Positions 23,901 to 34,887 of a stretch of DNA of 64,000 nt are shown piece after piece. The notes under the pieces are model-generated. The model made no database searches, was not told where the DNA came from, and worked only from the letters and a program-made list of their open reading frames with translations. The first letter of the stretch is position 1. Every line of letters begins with the position of its first letter. The stretch is from Pyxicephalus adspersus (Eukaryota; Chordata; Amphibia; Anura; Pyxicephalidae). The stretch is taken from assembly GCF_032062135.1 (NCBI RefSeq), contig NC_092859.1, positions 38,776,513 through 38,840,512 on the forward strand, written 5' to 3'. The position numbers and the translations under genes are program-made.

Positions 23901-24233
23901 AACTTTAAAAAATTGACTAAGTGTTTATAAATTGGCAGAGTTTTGATTATGATGACCACATAGCAACCTAACCTTTAAAACTTGCCAACACTAATCCACA
24001 TAGTTTACATGAACACAATCTATTATAATACTTGAGTCTATGATCACATGGAGACATCTGTTATAATGTTATCTGATATATTTATAATTGGCCAGATCTC
24101 CTGTTTCCTTCTGCTGACTTTTATCATACAAGATAAGGTAGTGCCATGGGTGCATGTGGGAGGAACCACAAAACATAACAGTCTAGAAAATTGACATTCC
24201 CTGAAGCATAGTTTTATGATAAGCATAGACAAT

Positions 24234-24741
24234 GGCCCTGATTCACCAAGCAAAATTGGAGGCTCGGTCGCGCATTCATATTTGCTATACAAAATCAGAA
24301 GCCTTCACTCAATTCACCAACTAAATTTCAGGCGCTGGCGTATTTGCGCGGAAGTTAGTAACAGAAATGATCTCGCTGCTGGAGCCGCTCATCACCGACA
24401 GCTTTACACTGGCGAGCTTGCATTAAAAGTCACTGTTCCCCTAAAAAAGCATTCTTTCTAATGGCACACATATTACCCTTAGCCCTAAAAAAAAAATGTT
24501 CAAATGTTTAAAACATCTATATGCGCTAAGAAAAAAGCATATTTTAAAATGACTTATTTCTTTCCTGTTAGGCAAGAGTTTACCGAGTTCAACTCCTCTA
24601 CATAGGCGCCTATCTAAAGGCTTACGATGCCTTGTCGGAAGAGCCGCCTGGGGGTAAATCTTGCGACTTTCCGCGGGCGAAGCCTCGGACTAGATTTTTT
24701 ACCACAAAAGTCAAAAGCACATACACATTCTTCTTGTTTGC

Positions 24742-24788
<47 letters not shown>

Positions 24789-27243
24789 ATTTTATAATAA
24801 TAATAAAAAAATGATTATATATATTTATAATTATTGTAGGATATAATTATATATGTATATGTATCTACACACACATATAGAAAATACTTTTAACATTAAA
24901 TTCTGCCCAACTTTATTTTATTTTTTTAATTATTTGGATATCTGTTTACTGGTGTACAAATCTAAAGGATTGTATCAATCAATGATAATGAAATGTCCAA
25001 TTGCAAAAAGAAAACAAACAGCCAATTTTGACAGACTTCTTGAAGGGGCTGTTGTTTTGTGTGTTATCCTAATTAATCTATGTTGCTGCATTTGATACTT
25101 TGCTTACCATTTAGCATAATAGCTTCTTTTTAATTTTTTTTACTTTGAATGTTTTAATGTCCATTTTGCAATTTTGAAGTCAATGTTAATGCTATGTTAT
25201 TGTGTTTGTGGCCATATTGTTTGATTGCAAAATTCTGCCTTTATTACCACTTTTCAGTGTTTGTCCTGCATACATATTTTCTAATCCAGTTTTCCACCCT
25301 TGACAGGCCAAAATTGCATATTAGTTTGGTAAGTATTTTTTGAATGCAATATTTGTTGGGCCATTTTTGAACTATTTTGGCTTTACATGGAAGTGTGGGG
25401 TTACATGTGTTTTGTTTGTTCTTTTTAATTTTTTTGTCATTTAGTGTAAATTTTAGTGATGTGTGTTCTTTTATGTGTTTTTATATTTTTTGTGACCTTT
25501 TAGCAAATGTTTCTTTTGGATAAAGTTGTGTGTAAAATGTTGTTGTTTGTTTTTTGGGGGTTTGTTATGTGATCTCCTTTCCAATCTCCCAGGACACAGT
25601 TTAAAAAGACAATTGTGTTTGTTTTAAGTTGTTTCTTTCTCTGAATTATTTGTAAGGCTAAAAACAGCACAATTGTCTTGTTAAAACTCAGTCGTTTGAT
25701 GCGCATAGTTGTGCGTCAAACTTAAAATGTCAAACTGTTTTATCAGTTGAAAAATGCACTGCACTTTTGCACAGTCCTCATTAAGGTAAGTTTGTATTTT
25801 TTTATTGCTTGTTTTGCTTCATATGCACTCATGTATGTATAGACATGAGTGCACATAAAGCCAAACATGTGTGTATGCATTTAGATGTGTGTACATATAC
25901 ATAGAAAAGAGAAATTATAAGAAGAAATAGGCAAAGAGGGCTTTTTGTACCATAGTGCTTTACATTGAAAAGATTGCCCATTTCTTCCTATGATTTCGGA
26001 TATCATGGGCTTGGCTACAAGCAACATTCATGGACAATATTGCTTCTTGTTAAAAGAAGGAATCCACCTTTATGTGCTTCCACTACCAAACTGAGATCAG
26101 TAAGTCAAATATATACAGTGGGCCAAGATCTAAAATGCCATTAAAATCTGCAAAAACACCCTGGAGGGATGGAAAAGCAAGATAATGTTTGGCACAAACT
26201 GGATTTGTCCCTTGAAGTTTGATATACTAGTACTATTTATTTTGTGGAAACACCTAAATAATGCATACACGCCAGTATTTATCAGCATTAAGTTGAGCAA
26301 CAACACAACATCTGTTCATTTCTAAGAGTGCCTGACCCTGCTTGTGAGCTTGGCAATCAATGAGCTTTGATGTTGTGCTTGGCAACCTGGACCTCCTTCC
26401 ATCACCATCAGGTGTGTTAGAATGAGTATGCAACTCAGCTGGACAACTAATTCACAACCAGTTTGGACAACAAGTGGAAGTGTGTTTGTATACTATAGTG
26501 CTAAGATCAGGCAGCACAGCACAATGATAACAAACCTATAACACAACAACATAGGAGTTGTGTGGGGACAAATCAACATGAGTGAAAATGTCAGACTATT
26601 AAAAAACAAACAAAAAAAAGAAATAAAATCATGACAATTTATTTTAATAAAGGACTATGTACATAATACATTCAAATACCAATATGTGACAATGGGACAA
26701 AGGCAAGGAGAGGGATCGAGTAGCACTTTAGAGTGGAAACCATGCAGACATTTGTACTTACTACTTGTGGAAAAAATGACAACACATTGCTGAAGAATTG
26801 CTAAACTACGGAGATTGGCATTACAAACCAGGCACAAAAACATTGCAGCAACAGATGAAACTAACAATCATGAGGATTCTAAAAGATCACATTAATGCAT
26901 ACCATCCAAGCAAACTTACTTGATTACTCTTACTTGCTTGCACTTACAAAAAACAACATCAAGCATTAAAGATTCAAACTGACCTGTAAAATGGACTGGA
27001 GATGCGCACAGAAAAGGGCGCAGGTGTGCGCTAATCAATTGCTATCACCTCACCATTGAGGTTAACATCTCCTTCTGAATCACGCAGCTGAAAATTAATC
27101 GCCTTAATTGGCGTAACAGAGATCTTTGCAGGAAACTGGCAGGCGAGTTCACTAGAACTCGGCCCGACTCGCGCCAATAGAGTTTGCTGACCGGTGCGCA
27201 CATACGCACATACGTTTGCGCATTTCATTGATGAATCAGGGCA
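24234..27243. mobile_element. Harbinger-like element, 3 kb, decayed
   Basis: The ends are GGCCCTGATTCACCAA and TTGATGAATCAGGGCA in inverted orientation, with AAT on both sides (24231-24233 and 27244-27246). The ~150-base subterminal GC-rich arms match 50869-51277 and 63844-64000. The 2.6 kb interior is AT-rich with no transposase I can recognise. A three-base target duplication suggests PIF/Harbinger. It is absent from copy B. Confidence 0.6.
24745..24785. repeat. (TA)n microsatellite
   Basis: About twenty uninterrupted TA units. Confidence 0.95.
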
Positions 27244-27834
27244 AATATCTCATCTTCAGATTGACCTTTGACAGTGCAACCAGAGGGTAAGGTAAGTTTC
27301 ACGTCTTTCTTAGGTATATCTTCTACCTCACTGTTTAACTCACTTTAGTGAGAGCTGCTTAAATTCCGGGTAATTTAAATGCAACATCTCATCTTTCTAT
27401 ATGGCTCCTTCCATATTCTTGCTATTCTGTGAAATGTAGTGTTTTTTATTTAGATTTTACAACTATATTAGCCACACAGGGAGTATATTCTTTTCTATTA
27501 CATAGCTAATTTTGTATATAATCACATGTCCTAATATTAACATACACTTATAAGTTTATCAAATGGAAGGTTACTTTTTCTTTTGTAAGATTTTTGCCCT
27601 TTAAATAACTCGGTGAGCCTGCCAAAAACACCTTTTCTATTTAGTATAAAAAGGAAAACTTGAAGCAGTTCTTATATATACGGCATCATCAGGGTTTCCC
27701 TTTCCTCAGCCAATCACAGAGCGAAGCAATCAGTCAGCAATCAATCATCTGAGCAATGAATCAGCTTACGCAGCCGTAGCAGAGATGTGGCATGTGCTCT
27801 GCCGGTAACCGGTAACTTATTGTTATCACGCAGC

Positions 27835-27985
27835 TATCATTGACTGGGGGTCCCTCTCTGCTGATAATTTTTTTTCTCATCAACCCAACAAATCTTGTTT
27901 TTGCTGGCTCATTTGGCAAATGTCCTTTAACCCCTTGTTTAGTTCTACTCTGGGTCAGCCATTGAAACCATAAATAGCATAAATA
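27835..27985. promoter_or_regulatory. Conserved upstream block, paralog A (candidate regulatory)
   Basis: It aligns with 51600-51755 through CCAACAAATCTTG-type and CTGGGTCAGCCATTGAAAC stretches, within the first intron of each paralog. No coding frame is shared. Regulatory function is only an inference from conservation between duplicates. Similar sequence could also be an old repeat. Confidence 0.3.
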
Positions 27986-27992
27986 GGTCATC

Positions 27993-28062
27993 GCGGTGGC
28001 TCGTAGGTTAGCACTAGGTTCCAGGTTTGAATCTCAGCCAGGACACCCTGTGTCGACGTGGG
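27993..28062 (+). repeat. tRNA-derived SINE head fragment
   Basis: GCGGTGGCTCGTAGGTTAGC followed by CCAGGTTTGAATCTCAGCC resembles an A box and B box (GGTTTGAATC) of a tRNA-derived SINE. It is only about 70 bases long, with no clear tail. It is not a functional tRNA: no acceptor-stem pairing or anticodon arm can be drawn. Confidence 0.5.
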
Positions 28063-28732
28063 CTTATAAGAATTTTGTTGCATGATATAGTATTGTAAGA
28101 AATATTGTATATAAGATAGGTTTGTGTACTAATCTGGTTGCCAAGTCGAGGCTGGGTCAATCCTCATTGCTGTGGTTGCCTCGGGCAAGCAGTAACGTGA
28201 CCTAAACTGCGTTTTGGTAAGCAGTGTGCATGTGAGTTATTCATTGCTCCCAGCTTGCTGAAAACAAAGACCACGATCCAGAGGGAAACTGATCTGGGAT
28301 CAGCAAGAAATCGGCCTAACAAGGTCACTATTTAGTAAGTAACCTTGCATTTCCAAGAAAGCCAAAACTTCAGATTTTGTGTGTTTAGAACCTATGTTAC
28401 ATATTTATCATGGTTTGCATCCCTGCTAAGGGAACATACCTTATTTGTCTCAGCAACCATTGCACCAATTCCAGTGAGAGATTTCCTCCTACAATTTATT
28501 TGTTTACAATGATGTGAAAGGAAATCTCAGACAAAAAAAAATAACAAAAAACTGTCCTAAAGCTAATGTTTCTCCTATTTGGTTCTGATAGCATGGTGTC
28601 TTCCTGAGAATAGGTCACTTCACTGGCTGAACAGAATGCAGAGAGTCCGATTTGGCTGCAGAAGTATGTTTATAAAGGAATGTATCCATTAAAGTGTCAG
28701 ATTTCATTTCCCATACTATACATTTTGCTTAC

Positions 28733-28925
28733 CTTGACTTCTTTCTTCTTCTCTTCCCAGGAACAATACGCTCTGTTTCTAAGCAGATTTTTATTGTTAT
28801 GACTTTTCACTGCTTCTTAAACCCTGGCTCCCTGAGTCCACACCTGCTAATGATGCTTAGCCATAGAGCAAAGAGTTCCAAAACAAACCTTGGAACACCT
28901 CCTAAACAGACAGTCCATACCTAAC
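28733..28925 (-). other. FAXDC2: Probable non-coding first exon of FAXDC2 paralog A
   Basis: A donor at GTCAAG|GTAAGC (28732/28733) is preceded by about 190 bases conserved with copy B, including GGAACTCTTTGCTCTATGGC and ACAATAAA. The matching donor in B (CAAAG|GTAAAG) is at 54913/54914. The start of transcription is not visible; the upper limit is set by where similarity fades. Confidence 0.45.
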
Positions 28926-28989
28926 TCAGCAAGCACTGTCAACACTGTATATTGGTTTACAGTATTTAAAGTGGAACTGAAGTCTAAAA

Positions 28990-29600
28990 TAAAATTGCTA
29001 TCTCACCTCTAATAAACTACACGCTATCTTCCCCACTGCTAACAATTTATGTTGGAGATGTGGTCATGTCCAATCATAATGTCCTATTGGACAAGGGTTA
29101 ATGCTCTTTTCTTTGGGATTTTAGAAACTTCTATACCACTTAACGTAGTTACTCTTTATTAGACTTACCTATCTCGCGCCTCTCTAAACTGAATAGAAAT
29201 TTAGTGTGTTATATTCTAACTGAAGCCAGGTGCCTTATCGCTAGACATTATAAGTCCACCTCTCCTCGAGCATCTTTGATCTTTATGCTAGCATTAGGGA
29301 ATTTCAACTAATGGAACACCTTACAGCAAGAATGTATGATAGATATGAAAAATTCATGGAAATCCGGGCCCCTTGGGACTCCTATCTAATGTCTATCTCC
29401 AATATGTTTTAACAGATATCTACCAATCCTCATTCAGGTCCCGATAAAATGCCCCCTGCTATTAATGCCTCAGGACTATCACCAGAAGTCTCCCCTAATG
29501 GATATCATACATTTGCCCTCTGTCCTACATCCTCCCTTGTTCTTGCCTTTATTTTCCTCTTTTTCTTTTGTCTATCTTTGTTTCTTTTCTAAATTGATAA
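28990..29600 (+). pseudogene. LINE-1 ORF2 C-terminus and 3' region remnant
   Basis: NNLCWRCGH near 29040 resembles the start of the L1 C-terminal knuckle, followed by frameshifted coding and a T-rich 3' region. It is heavily decayed, and strand and family are inferred from this motif. Confidence 0.45.
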
Positions 29601-30359
29601 TTGAACCTCTAGATATCATCAAATGTAATATTTATTTTTCTATTGTTTACATCATAAATGTGAGAAACCATTTCTGCTTATCACTGTCACATAACCAGAT
29701 TTGTTTTGCTGTATTCTGTATTTTCTGTTAAGATTTTGTAATCTCTTGTTTCATCGCTATATGGTATACGTTAACATTTCTGGTTGTTGTTAACCCTGCT
29801 TCTTTGTTATGTGTGGTTCATCGTTATATGTTTACACTTATTGCTCTTTTTTTTTCTATGTTTGTATTTGCTAAGGTAAAGAGTTTAGGAAAAACATTCC
29901 TGTTTATTTCCATCTGCCAAAAATCTTTTCTTTTCTCCCTGCAGGAACATTTTGTGTACAGTGCCTGTACAGAGAGGAGCAAAGTGTGTAATCACATGTC
30001 TAGAGCGCAAACCTGGGAATTACATCATCACCGACTGCCCAATGGCTAAAGAAAGAAGGCGTTGTGGAGAAAATAGGTGAAGAGACAGGGAGCATGGATG
30101 AATTGGGCATGATTTAGAAGTGCTCCAGCGACCACTCCAGCCTTAGATGCAATATAAATGAAATTAGATCTGGCTGTCATATTAAACTTAAAATGGAATT
30201 ATGGTCCCACTTTAAACTTTTGTAATGCAGGCAGATGGTTATTGTCCAAAGTGATGATGTCCCTTCTGCAATAACTGCTCTTACCCACCTGATCACCGCC
30301 TAGCTGTCAAATTTACCTGAGCTGCACATACTCTTGAAGTTGAGAACATCATCCCAGCA

Positions 30360-30575
30360 TCTCTACTTCAAAAGCTAGGTACACAGTGCATACATTGTCG
30401 TTAGAAAACAAACAACTAACATTTATGCACAATATTTTTGAACGAATGTATTGTGCACAATTCTTTACATGCTTTAACAATACGATTGTTCGAAAAAAAT
30501 ACACCAATAATGTACACACACTAGATATGATTGTTTGAACGATACAGGAAGTGACATGTAAAGAAGAAAGTGTAT
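30360..30575. mobile_element. hAT-type MITE fragment (family of 53588-53947)
   Basis: AAAGCTAGGTACACA at the left and internal CAATATTTTTGAACGA and TGTGCACAATTC stretches match 36283-36440 and the reverse of 53588-53947. The right terminus is not preserved. Confidence 0.5.
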
Positions 30576-30714
30576 CGCAGAACAAAGTTTCTTTGCCCTT
30601 TTAGTGCAAGACAAAAAGACAACACTTTGAGGCAGAATTGCCATATTCACTTTTTCAGTTGATAGTAATACTAGTTTAATGCTACATTTAGGTTACAGTT
30701 TCTGTCTTTAAAAA

Positions 30715-31685
30715 ATGCTCATTCATTTTGCTTCTGCAGTTTTTTTATGTTATTGCTTGGACAGATGCATTCCTATTGATACTCTCATTCTCCAGAACAA
30801 TTTCCCTGGACATCCAAACACTTTGGATGATATGCACCCCAATATAAATACATCAGACAATGGTTCAGGGAGTCATAACCATATTTATGACCTATTTTTT
30901 ACTTGAGGACATTCTCAGAAGCTGTCAGAGCTACCAAAATGATTAAATGACCTTAGGGGAATTTTAGGAGGATTGTAGCAGTTATCATGCCATCAAATAT
31001 ATTACTAATGTTTGGGATGATGTGAAATAAACACATGGGAGGAGCTTAGAACAATGTGTGACCCCCAATTCGTACAAGAATGTCTGTGGTTTACAGATAA
31101 TGAAATCACTGAAACCAGGCAAATTGTGATTGCTGTTAGTGGTAATCAACTGCAGTTGGTGAGAATGATGTCATAGAGTCACTGAACTCCCGTGGCAAAG
31201 AACTAACCAGTAGAGACTTTATAAAACTTGAGCAGCAGACAATAGCATTTAGGAAAGAAACTCCCATATTAAAAAAATTTCCTATGAAAGAGTTCGCTGA
31301 TGCTTTTCGTATCATCAAGATTCTGATACAGAGAGGTTCACCAATGTTTACCATACAGTTACCAAAGGTCTGTGATGCTACAGGGCTATTTATGATGAGA
31401 AAAAGGAAAACTCTGTGCAAACCTCCCTTGATGCCAACTTTTATAAGACTTACACCAGAATCAGCCTCTGACCATTCCCCATCTTCTCCAACAAGTCCAT
31501 CATCTTCTAACAAGATTGTACTGCTAATTAAATATTTACACAAAGTTAGATATGTACAAAAATAAAAAATAATGTGTTAAGAAAAACATCTGATTAAATT
31601 TATAGAAAAAAAATTACCTATTCCAACTTACATACAAATTCAAGTTAGAACAAACCTACACAATCCTATCTCTTCTCTATCTCGT
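30715..31685 (+). pseudogene. Tigger (pogo/Tc1-mariner) transposase C-terminal remnant
   Basis: 30715-30900 reads LILQNNFPGHP and DDMHPNIN, the end of the DDE core, with the usual Asp before the Asn-x-Pro-x-His stretch replaced by Gln. After stops, a second frame (about 31160-31565) reads VIESLNSRGKELTSRDFIKL, EQQTIAF and the Ser/Pro-rich tail. The 3' end carries AACTTACATACAAATTC-like terminal sequence. It is dead, and absent from the equivalent place in copy B. Confidence 0.78.
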
Positions 31686-31734
31686 CTTAATAATTCTATA
31701 TTTGGCTGTTTATCTGATGGTATATAAACTAGTT

Positions 31735-32033
31735 CAGTGTTTTTCAACTTTTTTTGAGCCACGGCACATTTTTTTACATTGAAAAAATCCTGCGGCACAC
31801 CACAAATCAAAAATGTTACAAAATGACACTCTGTAGCTAATTCTTTTGTCTCTAAGAATAAACAAGAAAACTGTTACCTACTGCCACCCACTGACATGGA
31901 AGAGTATTACATTACTCTGCCAGTCACTACAGCACAGACACTCAACAATGGTAATTAGATAATTTCCCACGGTACACCTAAAGATCTCTCATGGCACACT
32001 AGTGTGCCGCGGCACAGTGGTTGAAAATCACTG
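31735..32033. mobile_element. hAT MITE, 299 bp, with perfect 8-bp target duplication
   Basis: The ends CAGTGTTTTTCAAC and GTTGAAAATCACTG are inverted repeats. AACTAGTT flanks both sides (31727-31734 and 32034-32041). No ORF of note. The matching flank in copy B (near 57985) reads GACAAGTTAATGG without it. Confidence 0.9.
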
Positions 32034-32449
32034 AACTAGTTAATGGAAAGCTTCCAGCACAGTTCTGTCATTCCTCCTGAGACAAAACAATAATTGTTAA
32101 TCTTCCTGGACAGCTATACATTATAGTTGTACTGTATCAAGTCTTAAATCTGGGAAGGTAGAAACACAAACATTAAAGCTGTACATTTATACAAATATAT
32201 TTTATTTATGCAACTACCACAGGTACTTGAGTTTGATCTATTGGCTTTTTGTAGGCCTCCTTGTAGCTGTACTGATAGAAAAAGAGACAGGACTCACTTA
32301 TAAACCAACAAAAAAAATACTAATGGAAGTGGGCGTAAAGTTGACCTGTTCAGTGTTTTACTGTAGGAACCTCAGATTGAGGTCAGGTAATAATCTAAAA
32401 CCTCCTTCCCATCTTAGACCATGCTCTCATTTGCTTACTTTGGTCCGTG

Positions 32450-33130
32450 CTCAGATTATTTCAATAGATTTTTATTCAAAATTTTCGCATTAAACAACAA
32501 GTAAACAAACAAATAAGTAGAGTAGCAGGTATACATAGAGAATAGGCTTAAACAAACATAACAATAATAAGGAGTATAAAAGTTAAAGCAATTATACAAG
32601 AACACAATATAAGCAAGGATATTAGACTCTGTAACAAGACGTTGACCTGCAAGGTAAATTAAGCATTCAAGGGGTGGGGGTTTTCAAAGAGGAAGTGCAG
32701 GGAGTGGGGGCAGTAGGTGAGGGGGGGGGGGGGTAAGGTGTAGGAATCTAGGGCGAAGAATTGTGAGCGATCCAAGGATCCCAGGTAGGCTCAAACACAT
32801 GAGGGGTGTCCTTGTCCATGCATGTAAGTTTGTCATTCACCATGATCCAGTTGAGTTTAACGAAAAGGGAAGTCAGCAGGGCACATTCTGGGCTAAAAGA
32901 AAGAGAGGTCTGACTAATGGAAGAGAGAAGGTGAAACACCTTCTTCTACAATTCCTGCGGCACCAGGCAAGACCACCATATATGTTCCATATCACCTAGT
33001 CCACTACAACCAACAAGGGGAGAGGAACTAGGGAAGCATTTAGCCAACTTAGTTGGGACCAAATATCAGCGAAACATAACCTTATAGTTCATTTCAACCA
33101 AATTAACGTTAAGTGAAACCTTGGAAATAG
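32450..33130 (-). pseudogene. LINE-1 ORF2 C-terminus and 3' end
   Basis: Read on the minus strand, 33010-32750 gives GDMEHIWWSC, KKVFHLLSSI and PECALLTSL, the L1 C-terminal knuckle region, ending IAHNSSP and a stop at 32748. The 3' region runs to a tail near 32455. There is one internal stop. It is 5'-truncated and lies between the two paralogs. Confidence 0.7.
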
Positions 33131-34308
33131 GTCAGTGCTCAGTTTAGCACACACAATGCCAGACCAAGTTGTAACCTGTAAAGGTACTAACAAGTTTGTA
33201 TGTGGAGAGGTCATTATGCATTAAAAACACAAGTAAAATGTATGAAATATTTATTTTCAAGATTAAATAAAGTGGACCATTAAGTTACAATTATTCGTAT
33301 AACATAATATATTATTGGTGGAATATGCATAATACAATGTGGTGGAATACGCATAATATTGCAGTACGTGATAGTTGGAGCTAGAATATGTTTAGTTAAA
33401 AAAAGCTAAAGTTTTGGAAGCCTATCATTCTTGAAGTTGAGAATATCATCCCAGCATCTCTACTTGCAGCCTGCATCCCAGCCTGCTTCATGCAGTTTTG
33501 TTGAAGCCATTCTCTACCTTTTTAGCATGGGGAAACCCCTAGCAATACTTATAATATGCCCAAATCATAGCGCATTTGCTTTATGGTCATGGGATGAATG
33601 TTTCTTAAATTGTTGATCAGAGTGACAGCTCATTGCTCAAGGACCCTGTTTGAGAAACACTGTGCTGGAGTTTGCCAGGGGTTCCTTGAGCTATGAACAA
33701 TCTATGCCCAGTGTAAGTGACACCAATATTCTGTTTAGCTATCTGTAACGTAATATTCTTCCCAATGATCAGCAATGCAGGAGACATTCTTCCCACTGGC
33801 CACCACACTATTGTACTATTAGTATTGGGTATAGTCATATCAGGGGGTTCCCCAGGACCTGAAAGTTATTTTTAAGGGTTTCCTCATGTTGTAAATGTCC
33901 AGAAAGGCTGCTCCAAAGGAACCCTAAAACCATTAGCTGTTTGGGGAAAGTTCAACAAATGTTGATGGAAATGCTGACAGTCACTTTAAACATGCTGCCA
34001 GCACGCTTCTGTCTTGAGGAGCAGGTTGCTTTCCATCATATATAATTGTACCTTAAAAGCATTTAACAAAGGTGCCTAATACTATTAAAAGCTTTCTGTA
34101 CACATTGGTATTTCACAAAGCAAAACACAAATGTACAAAGAATGGCTAAAGACTATCATTGGTAACCTGAAAATATGTTAAAATGATAGTAATTGTATGG
34201 CAAAAGAGAGACGGACCCTGATGAATGCAAAAGATTTTCCAACTTCAGCGGAGGCAATGTCTGTGTCTTGGAAAACAATAAAGCCAAAATAATCAATGGT
34301 GGTCAGTC
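33131..34308. other. Inter-paralog spacer, unassigned repeats
   Basis: A 37-base block at 33430-33466 (GAAGTTGAGAATATCATCCC) repeats 30336-30372. Bases 33600-33990 resemble a decayed hAT-type repeat. No gene is seen. Confidence 0.3.
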
Positions 34309-34627
34309 TTAAGCTACATACACACATGCAATATTTGTCATTGGAAAGGATCTTTCTTGATCCTTTCCAACTACTAAGGACTGTACGATGCATGAACAAG
34401 TGCTATACATAGAGAGGGGAGGTGGAGAATGACAGAGCTGCACCCTGCTGCGCACTCTCCCCCTTCGTTTTCATTAGGATCGTCTGTCGTTCATCGTCCG
34501 TCGATCTGCCAGGACGGTCGTTCAGACGATGGATGACAGGCGCTGTACACGCACCAGATTCTCATCCAATATCGACCCTGAGCCGATTATCGGACGAGAA
34601 CTATTGGATGTGTGTATGCAGCCTTAG
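34309..34627. mobile_element. hAT-like MITE
   Basis: The inverted ends are TTAAGCTACATACACACATG and GTGTGTATGCAGCCTTAG. The middle is GC-richer with CGTCTGTCGTTC-type repeats. A clear target duplication is not seen. Confidence 0.55.
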
Positions 34628-34730
34628 CAGCCTAATAATCTTCTCATGTACACCTATAATGTATTGATTGAGTATTTTTCAATAAAGCTACTGAATTAAA
34701 ATGGGAGGAACACATCTACGGTCCTGGTGT

Positions 34731-34887
34731 TTAGTCCAATTTCTTTGTGGGCTCAGGAAGGTTTTCAGTCAGAGGGGAGAAACCCTGCAGCAAGATTTGT
34801 CTGTTATAGGCTTTGGTTTGCTTGAAAACCAGGTCTGTGCCATGTAGCCAGTCGACTATTCCGAGTACACCATAACACTGGTTGGAC
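34731..34887 (-). CDS. FAXDC2: FAXDC2 paralog B exon 9 (terminal)
   Basis: It completes the split Lys after HDFHHL and reads [22 protein letters not shown] and a Pro-rich end before TAA. The homologous exon is missing from the left of paralog A. Confidence 0.92.

Larger units (their letters stand above)
3411..32360. repeat. Segmental duplication, copy A (FAXDC2 paralog A)
   Basis: Exons, introns and upstream DNA align in the same order with 34919-58260. Landmarks are the intron block at 3430 vs 34940, all seven shared coding exons, a block at 27840-27985 vs 51600-51755, the probable first exon (28733 vs 54914), a block at 30590-30680 vs 56690-56760, and the right-hand block at 32040-32220 vs 58000-58180. 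The size difference is explained by independent transposon insertions. Confidence 0.85.

Noticed and set aside
27993..28062. Possible tRNA gene
   Set aside because: Only A-box- and B-box-like pieces are present. There is no cloverleaf, so a SINE head is the better explanation.
34422..34667. 81-codon plus-strand frame
   Set aside because: It overlaps a hAT-like MITE with inverted ends and has no recognisable domain.
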